NCBI RefSeq assembly: GCF_010470675.1
Contig: NZ_VOIQ01000013.1
Coordinates: forward strand, 1-64,000
DNA: 64,000 bases
Direction of reading: 5' to 3'
Source: Desulfovibrio sp. JC010
GTDB lineage: Bacteria; Desulfobacterota; Desulfovibrionia; Desulfovibrionales; Desulfovibrionaceae
How positions within the stretch are numbered: the first letter of the stretch is position 1; each line of letters opens with the position of its first letter. Shown piece after piece: positions 18,869-28,400 of the stretch. A model generated the notes under the pieces. The model was not told the origin of the DNA. It saw nothing but the letters and a program-made list of their open reading frames with translations, and did no database searches. Made by a program: the position numbers and the translations under genes.

Positions 18869-18874
18869 ATCTGA

Positions 18875-19366
18875 ATGACAGAAGACAAAAAGATTTTAGT
18901 TCTGGGTGTTGGAAACATACTTTTTACTGATGAAGGCATCGGCGTAAAAGTGGTAAATGAACTGATGGACCAGTATTCCTTTTCCGACAATGTGGAACTC
19001 ATGGACGGCGGCACGCTGGGCACCAAGCTTATGGGGCCCATGATGGAATGTGATTTCCTTATTGTTGTTGATGCTGTGCTGGGGGGAGACGAGCCCGGTT
19101 CGGTTTATCGCTTGACAGGAGACGATTTGCGTAAGAGTCTTGGATTCAGAGATTCTATTCATCAGACAGACCTGCTTGACACAATGGTCCTATGTGAATT
19201 GTGCGACCAGCGTCCTGAGTGTGTGGTTATCGGCGTGGAGCCGAAGGATTATGAAACCATGCATGATGAAGTTTCTGATGTTACGCTGGCACGTCTTCCA
19301 TTCATGATGGAAAAGGTGCTTGAGGAAGTTTCCGCTGCGGGCGGAAGTTATGAAAAGATGGCCTAG
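18875..19366 (+). CDS. hydrogenase maturation protease (HyaD/HynC-like)
   Basis: This 163-residue cytoplasmic endopeptidase should remove the C-terminal tail of the hydrogenase large subunit after nickel insertion. The signature GVGNILFTDEGIGVKV (residues 12-27) includes the Glu/Asp that senses Ni. MDGGTLGTKLM and IVVDAVLGGDEPGSVYR are further family blocks. It lies downstream of hynA, separated by a terminator and two repeats, so it may have its own promoter. Its only visible Shine-Dalgarno comes from the end of repeat copy B. hypC follows after 20 bases. Confidence 0.9.
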   Translation: MTEDKKILVLGVGNILFTDEGIGVKVVNELMDQYSFSDNVELMDGGTLGTKLMGPMMECDFLIVVDAVLGGDEPGSVYRLTGDDLRKSLGFRDSIHQTDLLDTMVLCELCDQRPECVVIGVEPKDYETMHDEVSDVTLARLPFMMEKVLEEVSAAGGSYEKMA

Positions 19367-19386
19367 TGCCGAGAAGGGGTGTTTTC

Positions 19387-19650
19387 ATGTGTTTAGCTAT
19401 TCCTGTTCAGATTAAGTCCATTGAAGATCAAGTTGCCAAATGTAAAGTGGGCGAGGGCGAGACCTATCTTGATGCGTCACTCATGCTCTTGCCCGATGAA
19501 GTTGAAATCGATGACTATCTCATCGTTCACGCCGGGTTTGCTCTGCGTAAGCTTGATCCGAAGGAAGCGGAAGAAACCCTGAAAATTTTACGTGATATGG
19601 TTGAGCTTACTGAAGCTGAGGCCGCGAAACATAACGCGTGCAACGCTTAA
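19387..19650 (+). CDS. hypC: hydrogenase assembly chaperone HypC/HupF
   Basis: This 87-residue chaperone begins with MCLAIPVQI; the Cys at position 2 is the residue that carries the Fe(CN)2CO unit during assembly. The start at 19387 is fixed by this motif and by AAGGGG about 7 bases upstream. It follows the maturation protease and should act with HypD in the cytoplasm to build the NiFe site of HynA. The other hyp genes are not in the window. A bidirectional terminator follows. Confidence 0.93.
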   Translation: MCLAIPVQIKSIEDQVAKCKVGEGETYLDASLMLLPDEVEIDDYLIVHAGFALRKLDPKEAEETLKILRDMVELTEAEAAKHNACNA

Positions 19651-19670
19651 GTTCTTAGACTGTTTCACTA

Positions 19671-19709
19671 AAAAATCCCGGTAACCTGATAGGCTGCCGG
19701 GATTTTTTT
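19671..19709. terminator. bidirectional intrinsic terminator after hypC
   Basis: An 11-bp stem (AAAAATCCCGG / CCGGGATTTTT) with A and T flanks lies between the convergent hypC and lectin-like genes. Confidence 0.88.
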
Positions 19710-19728
19710 GATTCTGAATAGAGTAAAT

Positions 19729-20289
19729 TTATTTTGCGAATTTCTTTTTAATCCCGAAGAGGGCAACAAGGGATGCACCGAGCAGCCAGACAGCCCCGGG
19801 GAGCGGGGTAGGGGCGGTAGGTTTTTCAATCACGTAGCCGCTGATCATCTGTGAAACAGCGGAACCTTCATCATTCCACTGAAAGTCAAACCGCTGATCC
19901 GCACTCAGGTGCATTTCATCGATTTTCATATTGTTGGGTTCGGCACTGTACCAGTCGGTAAAATTCCATTCTTCTCCGGTGACCCAATGCCAATTCGAAT
20001 ATGGATCTTGTCTGTTTTCATCTCCTGTCTGGTATGCACCCAGCCAGTATGCTTTGTCTAACCCTTGAAATACCGTGTTTTTTAGAAAATTATTTTCAGC
20101 AGCGGAAGTAATAGTGACCAGATGTCCTCCTGCTGCTTCTGCAGCAGTTCTTGCATCATTCCAATTTATTCCAGTTGATTGCACAATAGTGTATTCAGAT
20201 CCTCCAAAACTAAACGTTGACGCATAGATTGATTGACTGGTCAATGCAATAACTAGGATTGAAGCTGATAGTACATAAAAATATTTCAT
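19729..20289 (-). CDS. secreted C-type-lectin-like protein with PEP-CTERM-like tail
   Basis: This 186-residue protein has a signal peptide (about 1-23, ending SIYAS). A C-type lectin-like domain follows, with WNDARTAAEAAGGHLVTI, KAYWLGAY, WVTGEEWNFTDW, the SAEPNN segment reminiscent of EPN sugar-binding motifs, and FQWNDEG. The tail has PLPGAVWLLGASLVALFG followed by IKKKFAK. This is the proline motif, membrane helix and basic end expected of PEP-CTERM/exosortase substrates. It would be anchored or sorted at the cell surface; the ligand is unknown. GGAGG lies about 7 bases upstream of the ATG at 20289. I see no exosortase gene in the window. Confidence 0.75.
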   Translation of the reverse strand: MKYFYVLSASILVIALTSQSIYASTFSFGGSEYTIVQSTGINWNDARTAAEAAGGHLVTITSAAENNFLKNTVFQGLDKAYWLGAYQTGDENRQDPYSNWHWVTGEEWNFTDWYSAEPNNMKIDEMHLSADQRFDFQWNDEGSAVSQMISGYVIEKPTAPTPLPGAVWLLGASLVALFGIKKKFAK

Positions 20290-20526
20290 ATTAAACCTCC
20301 ACAAGGCTCTCTGAATACAGTTTCACTCCTTGATAGTATGTATAAATAATCTATTTGACAAGTATTGCATTGAAAAAATGTTGGTTTTAATGCTGATGCG
20401 TTCTGTGATGCTATAAAAGTTAACGTGTTAAAGTGTATGTGATTTTACAAAAAATATCCCTGTTCAAGGGTGTGTTTCAGTGATAATTATGCGAAACGAA
20501 ATTTAAGTAAGTCTTTTGGAGATATT

Positions 20527-21633
20527 ATGATAAATAAAGAGCGAATTCTTGACCTTTTTTTCAATCTTGTGCGTATTGACAGTCCTTCCCTTCAGGAGAA
20601 GGAAGTTGCTGTTTATCTACGTGAAAAAATGGAAAAAAGAGGTTATGTTGTCCGTGAAGATAAGGCGGGCGAACTCAGCGGCGGTAATACCGGAAATCTG
20701 ATAGTCCATATTCCGGCTACGGGCGAAGGTGACCCCATTGCCTTTTCTGCTCATATGGATTGTGTGCAGCCCTGCCTCGGAGTGGAACCTGTCATTGAAG
20801 GAGATCTGGTGCGCAGTGCCGGGGATACAGTTCTGGGCGGTGATGACAAGGCCGGAATTGCCATTGCCATAGAAGCACTGAACCATCTGGAAGACGAATC
20901 CATTGCCCACCCGGATATCTATTTTATTTTTTCCATCTGCGAAGAATCAGGCATGCACGGTGCTAAAAATATGGATACCGACCTGCTGCCTGCCAAGGAT
21001 ATCATCGTGCTTGATTCCGGGGGAGCTGTTGGAACTGTAGTCACCGGTGCACCCGCCAAAGCCGGGATTACCATGACCTTTACCGGTAAATCCGCACATG
21101 CCGGAATCGCCCCGGAAGAGGGCATCAGTGCCATTCAGATAGCCGCTGAAGCTGTATCCAAAATGAATCTGCTGCGCATTGACGAAAGCACCACTGCCAA
21201 CCTCGGACGCATAGAAGGCGGATCCGTTACCAATATTGTAACCGACTCCGCAATTTTGACTGCCGAAGCCCGTTCGCTGTATGATGATTCGCTCGACAAG
21301 CAGCTTAAGCACATGGAAACGTGCTGTGCTGATGCTGTGCAGAAAATCGGCGGCGAGTATAAATTTGAATATGAAATTTCATACCCCGCATTGCATGTTG
21401 CTGATGACAGTGCGGTGCTGGCAAAAGTGGAGCATGCCTGCAAAAACATAGGAATTACACCGCGCAGGGGACCGACCGGCGGTGGAAGTGATGCCAATAT
21501 CCTTTATGGAAAAGGGTATAATGCCCTGGCTCTTGGAATCGGCATGAGCAAAGTGCACACAACAGAAGAATTTATTACCATCGAAAGCCTGACCAGTTGT
21601 TCAGAACTGGTGGCAGAGATTATGAAAAGTTAG
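20527..21633 (+). CDS. M20-family peptidase, PepT-like
   Basis: This 368-residue metallopeptidase has the M20 zinc ligands AHMDCVQPC, VLGGDDKAGIAIAIEAL and FSICEESGMHGAKNMD, and a late HTTEEFI block. A dimerisation lid lies between about residues 180 and 290. The closest family is the peptidase T-like group, which removes residues from small peptides; the true substrate is not known. The start at 20527 was chosen for the GGAG 6 bases upstream; the frame extends 19 codons further. It stands alone between promoter-sized gaps. Confidence 0.83.
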   Translation: MINKERILDLFFNLVRIDSPSLQEKEVAVYLREKMEKRGYVVREDKAGELSGGNTGNLIVHIPATGEGDPIAFSAHMDCVQPCLGVEPVIEGDLVRSAGDTVLGGDDKAGIAIAIEALNHLEDESIAHPDIYFIFSICEESGMHGAKNMDTDLLPAKDIIVLDSGGAVGTVVTGAPAKAGITMTFTGKSAHAGIAPEEGISAIQIAAEAVSKMNLLRIDESTTANLGRIEGGSVTNIVTDSAILTAEARSLYDDSLDKQLKHMETCCADAVQKIGGEYKFEYEISYPALHVADDSAVLAKVEHACKNIGITPRRGPTGGGSDANILYGKGYNALALGIGMSKVHTTEEFITIESLTSCSELVAEIMKS

Positions 21634-21736
21634 ATAAGCCTGAAGTTCTGCCCGGATTGACTGCGGTTTTTCCGGGCAGATTCTGAGCGCTGGATTTTGA
21701 CTCCAGCGTGTCCGGCGAATTAATACGGAGGTTCCA

Positions 21737-22240
21737 ATGCCTTTACCTGAGAAAGATGCCATTATTTTTCATCCCATCGGATATATCCGCTCGCCCCATA
21801 AAACCCTTGAGGGGATGCCTATTCAGCCTTCCGGGGCAAAAGATTTTACGGGAACAGTTGAACTGCACGGTGCCCTTGAAGAAGGATTACAGGACCTTGA
21901 AGGCTTTTCACACATAATCCTTTTGTATCATTTTCATGAAAATGACGGCTACAAGCTGAAGGTTAAACCGTTCATGGATACTGTGGAGCGGGGACTTTTT
22001 TCCACCCGTGCGCCGCGCAGGCCGAACATGATCGGCATGTCCACTGTGGAGTTGCTCAGGATTGAGGGCAATATTCTGCATATCAAGGGTGTTGATGTGC
22101 TGGACGGAACTCCGCTTATCGACATCAAACCTTACGTAAAGAAATTTGATGCTGTGCCGGCAGATCGCTTCGGCTGGCTGGAGAGCAATGCGGAAAAGTC
22201 CGAAACCATTCGCTCCGATGAAAGATTCAAGAATGAGTAA
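21737..22240 (+). CDS. trmO: TsaA/TrmO-family tRNA (t6A37) methyltransferase
   Basis: This 167-residue protein matches the TsaA/TrmO fold, a beta-barrel S-adenosylmethionine methyltransferase that methylates N6-threonylcarbamoyladenosine-37 in tRNA. I see FHPIGYIRSPH at the start, then TRAPRRPNMIGMSTVELL and GVDVLDGTPLIDIKPYV, the two most typical motifs. The ATG at 21737 has CGGAGG about 6 bases upstream. It lacks the long C-terminal extension of the E. coli enzyme, so the target in this organism is not certain. Confidence 0.82.
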   Translation: MPLPEKDAIIFHPIGYIRSPHKTLEGMPIQPSGAKDFTGTVELHGALEEGLQDLEGFSHIILLYHFHENDGYKLKVKPFMDTVERGLFSTRAPRRPNMIGMSTVELLRIEGNILHIKGVDVLDGTPLIDIKPYVKKFDAVPADRFGWLESNAEKSETIRSDERFKNE

Positions 22241-22248
22241 GTTTTAAT

Positions 22249-23139
22249 TTATGGGACCTTATTAAGATTAATCCAGAGTGATTTGTCATCAATCGGTGTT
22301 TCAGGCGGAAGGTTAGGATTTTCAATGTCAATAATCTTTCGCTGAGACAGTTTCGCTTTTTCAAAAGCTTCTTTCATCATTGGGTGATTGTAGAATAATT
22401 TGTCGAATGATCCGTCTTTCAGTGCCAATCGCAGACCATATTCTACGCGCTTGGCAAGTGCTGGATTATCGCGACTTACGAAAAAATAAAGCGGTGACGG
22501 ATAGCGGAGCAGAATTGTTTTCTCAACCGTAAGATCCATATCCAGATGTTCTTTTATTTCACCCCAGGGTTCACACACACCACGCGGAAAATAGTCAAAT
22601 CTCTTCTCATTCAGCATAATGAAGCAAAACTGATAGCGGGAACAGGTTGTAGTCGGAAGTCCGTTTTTTTGTAAAATTTCAGTGTCCGGCCAATCGTATC
22701 CTTGCCCGGCCCGAAATTTTTTAAGATCTTCAACGTTTTTTACTTTGTTGAACGCGTGCTGATCCTTAGGTTTTATAAGGAATATCCTGTGGGCCAACAG
22801 ACCTTTCTGCATGGGAATGCGGATAGGCAGAAATTCTTTTTCCCGTTCTTTTGAGGTCATGGACCAAGTCAAATCAATGCCTCTGCCGTCTTTCATCAAC
22901 CGCAGGGCTCTTAATTGTTCAGTGGGTAGGTCGTATATTTTTAATTTATAATCACCGTATTTCGGAACGGATTTATCCAAAGCCAGCTTTAGCAGGTCAA
23001 GATTGTAATCACTTCTATGGTCATTGGGCGGAGTGAAGGGGATGGTTATTGTTTCTACTGCACATGCTCTTTCAGCCGTACCAACAAGGCAGACAAAACA
23101 AATCCCAAATATAATGGTTCGAAATATATAAATAAACAT
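22249..23139 (-). CDS. periplasmic solute-binding-like protein
   Basis: This 296-residue protein has a signal peptide (about 1-27, ending RACA) and reads like a family-3 periplasmic binding protein. I see FTPPNDHRSDYNLDLLKLAL, QLRALRLMKDGRGIDLTW and DGSFDKLFYNHP. It lacks a nearby permease or ATPase. It is clearly paralogous to the interrupted gene at 23241-24134, which lies upstream in the same direction. Proteins of this kind often act as orphan receptors or sensors; here the role is unknown. Confidence 0.75.
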   Translation of the reverse strand: MFIYIFRTIIFGICFVCLVGTAERACAVETITIPFTPPNDHRSDYNLDLLKLALDKSVPKYGDYKLKIYDLPTEQLRALRLMKDGRGIDLTWSMTSKEREKEFLPIRIPMQKGLLAHRIFLIKPKDQHAFNKVKNVEDLKKFRAGQGYDWPDTEILQKNGLPTTTCSRYQFCFIMLNEKRFDYFPRGVCEPWGEIKEHLDMDLTVEKTILLRYPSPLYFFVSRDNPALAKRVEYGLRLALKDGSFDKLFYNHPMMKEAFEKAKLSQRKIIDIENPNLPPETPIDDKSLWINLNKVP

Positions 23140-23240
23140 GGCACCTTCAAAGAAATAGTTAACAGTCTTCAGGTGCTTGATATCCTGACTTCATTCTATT
23201 TTGAATTATAAGTCTTTAAAAATCGATCTCTGCACTTTGA

Positions 23241-24134
23241 CTAATCCGGGATTTTGTCAATATCGATCCAGAGCCTTTGGTCATTTAATGGAGTTTTCGG
23301 GGGCATGATCGGGTTATTAAGATCGATGATTATGCGTTGTTTAAGCTTGGCTTTTTTTAAAGCGGGACGGATTTGGGGATGGTTGTAAAAGAGTTCATCG
23401 AAAGATCCGTCTTCAATGGCCATCATCAATCCCTTCTCAATACGTTCGGCCAGCTTTGTGTTATTCTTACTTACAAAGAAATAAAGCGGTGAAGGGTATC
23501 GCAGCATTAATTTCTTTTCGACGGTCAGATCCATTTCCGGGTGTTGCCGTATTTCATCCCATGGTTCAACAACTCCGCGCGGAAAATATTCAAAACGATC
23601 CTGATTGAGCATGATAAAGCAGAGTCGGTATTGCGGACATGTGGTTGTGGGAAGTTCATTAAGTTTGAGAATTTCCGTATCCGGCCAGTCGTAACCTTGT
23701 CCAGCACGGTATTTTTTTAAATCATCAATGGATTTAACTTTGTTGAAGGCAGCCTGATTCTCAGGTTTAATAATAAAAATCCTGTGTGATATAAGTCCTT
23801 TCTGGATGGGAATACGAATAGGTTGAAATTCTTCTTCTCGTTGAATTGTGGTTTCAGCCCAGCCGACATCCATTCCTTTGTTATGCTTTATCAGGCGGAG
23901 AGAGCGAAGCTGTTCTGATGGGATATGATAGTGTACTAATTTGTATTCACCATACTCCGGAATTGTTTTATCAAGTCCCAATTTCAAAACATCAATATTA
24001 TAATGACTTCTGTTATCATACGGTTAGATGTAGGGGATTACTATTTCCTCGACAGCAAAAGCGTTTTGGTAATTAAGCAGTACTGTAGTGAAAGCCAGTA
24101 AAATAATTAGAATCCGAAAAAATGAGAACCGCAT
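23241..24134 (-). pseudogene. periplasmic binding-protein paralog broken by an in-frame TAA
   Basis: The reading frame from the ATG at 24134 (GGGAGAG just upstream) encodes a signal peptide of about 27 residues ending NAFA, then VEEIVIPYI, and then hits TAA at 24024-24026 (codon 37). The same frame continues for 260 codons to a normal stop at 23241. The rest matches the intact neighbour at 22249-23139 nearly end to end, including the segment around the stop (IPYI*PYDNRSHYN against IPFTPPNDHRSDYN). One base change therefore explains the break. No good restart site exists: the first in-frame candidate after the stop is a TTG at 23987. It is either a recent pseudogene or a sequencing error. Confidence 0.8.
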
Positions 24135-24240
24135 AACTCTCCCTCTATCTTAAAGAATACTATTCAATAAATATAATTAATTCCTTTTTTTTCATAGTAA
24201 AATTTCAACAACTTGATTCATAGTCAGACATGCCAGCAAC

Positions 24241-24270
24241 AAAAAGACCCTGCCGAAGCAGGGTCTTTAA
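24241..24270 (-). terminator. terminator of the formate dehydrogenase operon
   Basis: An 11-bp stem (AAAGACCCTGC / GCAGGGTCTTT) with loop CGAA is followed on the minus strand by TTTTTG, about 27 bases after the cytochrome stop. Confidence 0.88.
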
Positions 24271-24296
24271 TTGGAGGAGGATGAATTTTTAGACTG

Positions 24297-24716
24297 TTAT
24301 CTGATTCCCTCAGGATGGCAGGCGGAGTTAACGCAGCCGGTCAATTCCTTGTCATTACCGAATTCCTTCACGTGGCAGCCTAGGCAGGAAGCGCGTTTAA
24401 GGTCTTTACGCTTGTAGTGCATGGCCTTGAAGTAGGACTTGTAGCCCTTCTCCGGAACCGGAGCGAAGTTGGTATGACAATCAGCACAGCTGGTCGGTTC
24501 GCCTGTCTTTTTCATTTTGTGGTGGCAGTCTGCGCATTCATAGTTTTCGTGGCTCGAATGGTTGAAGACAACACCATGGTCTTTATCACTTTTGCCCTTG
24601 ATGAAGTTGATGACCAGATCATCATCCGGGGCGGTGAAGTCTTCCTGTGCGCCCGCGCCGATGGCAACGAATACAATGCCCATCAGACACAGGCATGCGA
24701 TCAATAATTTTTTCAT
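24297..24716 (-). CDS. tetraheme cytochrome c3-family protein of the formate dehydrogenase operon
   Basis: This 139-residue periplasmic cytochrome has a signal peptide ending near IGAGAQ and four c-type heme sites: CADCHH, CADCH, CLGCH and CVNSACH. The last is a CX4CH site, as often seen in cytochrome c3. Extra His residues (HGVVFNHSSH) give the distal ligands. Its gene is last in the operon, 17 bases after fdhB. This suggests it takes electrons from formate dehydrogenase and passes them to the periplasmic cytochrome network, as in Fdh-cytochrome c3 systems of sulfate reducers. Confidence 0.9.
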   Translation of the reverse strand: MKKLLIACLCLMGIVFVAIGAGAQEDFTAPDDDLVINFIKGKSDKDHGVVFNHSSHENYECADCHHKMKKTGEPTSCADCHTNFAPVPEKGYKSYFKAMHYKRKDLKRASCLGCHVKEFGNDKELTGCVNSACHPEGIR

Positions 24717-24733
24717 CTTATTTCTCCTGCCTG

Positions 24734-25477
24734 CTAGGCTTTATTTTTAAGAGCGGTGAGGAAGCCGCGTCTTGACGTTTTAGAAGGACTTACCCCGGCC
24801 ATGATGGTTTTGCGCTGGTCAGCGGAAGCCACGAGAGTTTCGTGATAGCTTTCCGGCTTGGTTTCGCAAAGGTAGATCACGCGCACATCCTCGGGATCGG
24901 CGAGGTAGGCGTTGGGGTTGGTCTTTTTTACTACCGCAAGTCTTTCCTCGGCCAGCTTGAGCATATCCGCACGGTCACCGAAGTTCATGGTGCCGGTGGG
25001 GCAGCTCTGTACGCAGGCAGGCTGCATGCCCATTTCCACGCGGTCAATGCACATATCGCACTTGGAGAAGAGACCTGTTTTCGGGTCCTGACGGGGAACG
25101 TTGTAAGGACACATTTCCCAGCCTTCCACCTTACCTTTGGGCAGCACGGCCTTGTCGGTCATGATTACTGCCCCGGTCTTTTCGTCCTGTACTACAGAAC
25201 CGGGCTTGTACATATTTGCGATGTACTTACAGGGCGGCTCTATGCAGTGGCGGCACTGTTCCGGGAAGAACAGCCAGCGGAATTTGCCGTCTTCGTCGCG
25301 GGCTTCGCTGAAGCGCACCAGACGAATGGTTTTGGAAGAAAGGTCCTGCGGGTTCTGATGTGAACCCACGTTGCGGGTCTGTTCCGCAGGCAGCTTTTTC
25401 CATTGTTTACAGGCAACCTGACAACCACGGCAGGCGGTACACAAGGAGAGGTCTACAAAGAAGCTTTTACCGGACAT
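24734..25477 (-). CDS. fdhB: formate dehydrogenase iron-sulfur subunit
   Basis: This 247-residue subunit relays electrons from FdhA to the cytochrome. Clustered cysteines for four [4Fe-4S] centres are visible in CTACRGCQVACKQW, CRHCIEPPCKYIA, CPYNVPRQ with CDMCIDRVEMG, and CVQSCPTGTMNFG. It has no signal peptide or C-terminal membrane helix, so it would be exported with FdhA through Tat and stay soluble in the periplasm. The ATG shares its A with the TAA stop of fdhA (TAATG), so translation is coupled. Confidence 0.93.
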   Translation of the reverse strand: MSGKSFFVDLSLCTACRGCQVACKQWKKLPAEQTRNVGSHQNPQDLSSKTIRLVRFSEARDEDGKFRWLFFPEQCRHCIEPPCKYIANMYKPGSVVQDEKTGAVIMTDKAVLPKGKVEGWEMCPYNVPRQDPKTGLFSKCDMCIDRVEMGMQPACVQSCPTGTMNFGDRADMLKLAEERLAVVKKTNPNAYLADPEDVRVIYLCETKPESYHETLVASADQRKTIMAGVSPSKTSRRGFLTALKNKA

Positions 25478-28400
25478 TATTTGTCACCCTCCTTCCACTT
25501 GCGGATGTTGACCATGAAGGCCTTGTATTCAGGAATACCGGTGTTCGGGTCACCCACGTTGGGGGTTACGATGTTTGCGGAATCACCGCCGTTTATGGGG
25601 GTTACCCAGCCGTAATGCCAGGGCATACCGACCATGTGAACGTCGGTTCCGTTGATGTTGTAAGGCTGGATGCGTTCGGTAACCATAGCAATTGCCCAGA
25701 GTGAACCACGCACACTTTCGATGGTGACTTTTTCGCCGTTTTCAATGCCGCGCAGCTTGGCCAGCTCGGGGCTGATTTCCACGAACATCTGCGGTTCGGC
25801 CTCAACCAGCCAGTCCTGCCAGCGGGTCATGGAGCCGGTCTGCCAATGTTCAGTGATACGGTAGGTGGTACCGACGAACGGGTAACGCGGATCGCAGACT
25901 GCCTTTTCTTCACCTTCGACCTGAACCGCCGTGGGGTTGTGCAGGGTCCTGGAGAAGGGATGCTTATCAACCGGGCATTCCAGCGGTTCGTAGTATTCCG
26001 GCAGGGGACCGTCAGCGCGGCCGGGACCGAAGAGCTGTCCGTAACCGTGCTTACGCATGATGAACGGATGACGGGTACCGGGTTTCCATCCGCCGTCAGG
26101 CACATCGCCCACCCACTTGGAACCGTTCCATTTGATAACGGCCTTCTTGGGTGCCCAAGGCTGTCCTTTTTCATCGACAGAAGCTCTGTTGTATAGGATG
26201 CGGCGGTTTACAGGCCAGCACCATGTCCAGTTGGGGAAGAGTCCGATATTGGCCTGTTCCTTGGTCTGGGTGGAGTCGTGGCGCATGCCGCGGTTTTCAG
26301 TATCGGTTACGGAGTTACAGTACAGCCAGTTACCGGAGGTAGTGGAACCGTCTGCCTGCAGGTAAGCGAAACTGGGAACCTGTTGACCTTTTTTGAATTT
26401 TTTACCTTTTACTTCCACATCGCGGGTGAACCAGCCGTTGCAGAGCTTGGCGGTTTTGCGCGCACTGAACTCCATGTGGCCGTGATCGTTCTCTTCACAC
26501 ATGTTTTCGAAGCTCAGATGGGTGATGGGCTCGGGGTAAACGCCACCTTCTTTTTCATAAAGGTGTTTAAGCTCTTCCCAGATTTCATGGAAATAGTGGC
26601 CGTCAGTCAAAACATCGCCGAACGGTTCGGGACCTTTATAACGCCACTGCATCCAGCGACCGGAGTTGGAAACGGAACCTTCTTTCTCGATAGCTGATGC
26701 ACAGGGGATGAAGAAGGTTTCAGTTTTGCACTTCTTGGTGTCGATTTCAGGGCCTTTCCAGAAATCACTGGTTTCGCATTGGAAGAGGTTGACGTTGACC
26801 ATCCAGTCCAGTTTGCCGAGAGCCTTACGGGTCTTGATGGCATCGGAGCTGGAGCAGGCCGGGTTCATACCCCAGATAAGTCCGCCGCTGAATTTGTCGC
26901 GATACATGCGGTCGATGAGCGGAATCCAAGAGTACTGGCTGGCCTTGTGGTTATCAAGGCGGGGCAAATACTGATAGCCCTGTTCCGGGGTATCATCGGA
27001 GTACATGGCCTTGATCAGGCTGGCCGAGTACTTGGGATAATGCTGCCACCAGTTTGCGGATTCGGGGTCATTACTCTTGGGTGTATAAGTGTCGTTGTAT
27101 ATTTCAAGAGTGTCCTGACCTGCCAGGGGAGTTTTGAGGTAGCCGGGCAGAATGTGGTAGAGCAGGGCATAGTCAGTGGAACCCTGAACGTTACACTCTC
27201 CGCGCAGGGCGTTTACGCCGCCGCCTGCAACACCGATATTACCGAGCATGAGCTGGATGATGGCCATGGCACGGATGTTCTGTACGCCCACAGAGTGCTG
27301 GGTCCAGCCCATGGCATACATGATGGTACCGGATTTGTCCGGCTTACCGGTGGCAGTGTAGGTGTCGTAAAGCACTTCCAGTTCTTTCTCGGATACACCG
27401 GAGATGGAGGATACTTTTTCCGGAGTATAACGGGAGAAGTGCTTTTTGAGAATCTGGAATACGCAATTGGGGTCCTGAAGGGATTCATCCTTTTTGGGAA
27501 GGCCCTTTTCGTCCAGTTCAAAAGCCCATTTGGATTTATCGTAGGAGTTGGTCTTGGAATCAAAACCGGAGAAGATGCCGTCTTCGAATTCGAATTTATC
27601 ACCTACGATGAAGGAAGCGTTGGTGTAGTCCACCATATATTTATGGAAGTAACGCTTGTTCTTGATGATGTAGTTGATCATCCCGCCGAGCACGGCGATA
27701 TCAGTACCGGAACGCAGGGGGATGTATACATCGGACCTTGCGGAGGTACGGGTAAAGCGCGGGTCAACATGAATAATCTTGCCGCCTTTGAGCTGCGCCT
27801 TTGTGGCCCATTTAAAGGAAATGGGATGGTTTTCGGCAGCATTACTGCCCATGATTAAAATACAATCACTGTTCTGAAGATCATTCCAGTGGTTGGTCAT
27901 CGCACCGCGTCCGAACGACTCTACCAGAGCCGCAACAGTTGCGCTGTGTCAGATACGCGCCTGGTGCTCAACATAGACCAGGCCGAGAGATCTCATGAAA
28001 GCGTGCATGGCATAACATTCTTCGTTATCCAGTGCAGCGGAACCGAGGGAGGCGATACCCATGGTGCGGTTGACGACCTGTCCCTTGGCATTTTTCTTTT
28101 CAAAGCTTTCATCGCGAGATTTTTTGATCAGCTTCGCGATGCGTTTTTTACAGAAATCCCAATCTTTTTCTTCCCATTCCTCGGCGTAAGGCGCACGGTA
28201 CAGGAATTTTCCGGGACGCTTGGGGTTCTCGGTCATCTGAATGGTGGCCGCACCCTTGGCGCAGAGTGAGCCTTCATTGATGGGGTGGTCGGGATCGCCT
28301 TCCACGTTAAGGGCGCGTTTGGTCTCAATGTCTGTGTTGACCAGCAGGCCGCAACCCACGGAACAGAATGCACAGACTGATGTGGTCTGCTTGGTCCATT

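Larger units (their letters stand above)
18514..18874. other. 361-base gap filled by terminator and two inverted repeat elements
   Basis: No gene is visible. The gap holds the hynA terminator and, listed separately, repeat copies A and B in opposite orientation, separated by about 125 AT-rich bases. Confidence 0.8.
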
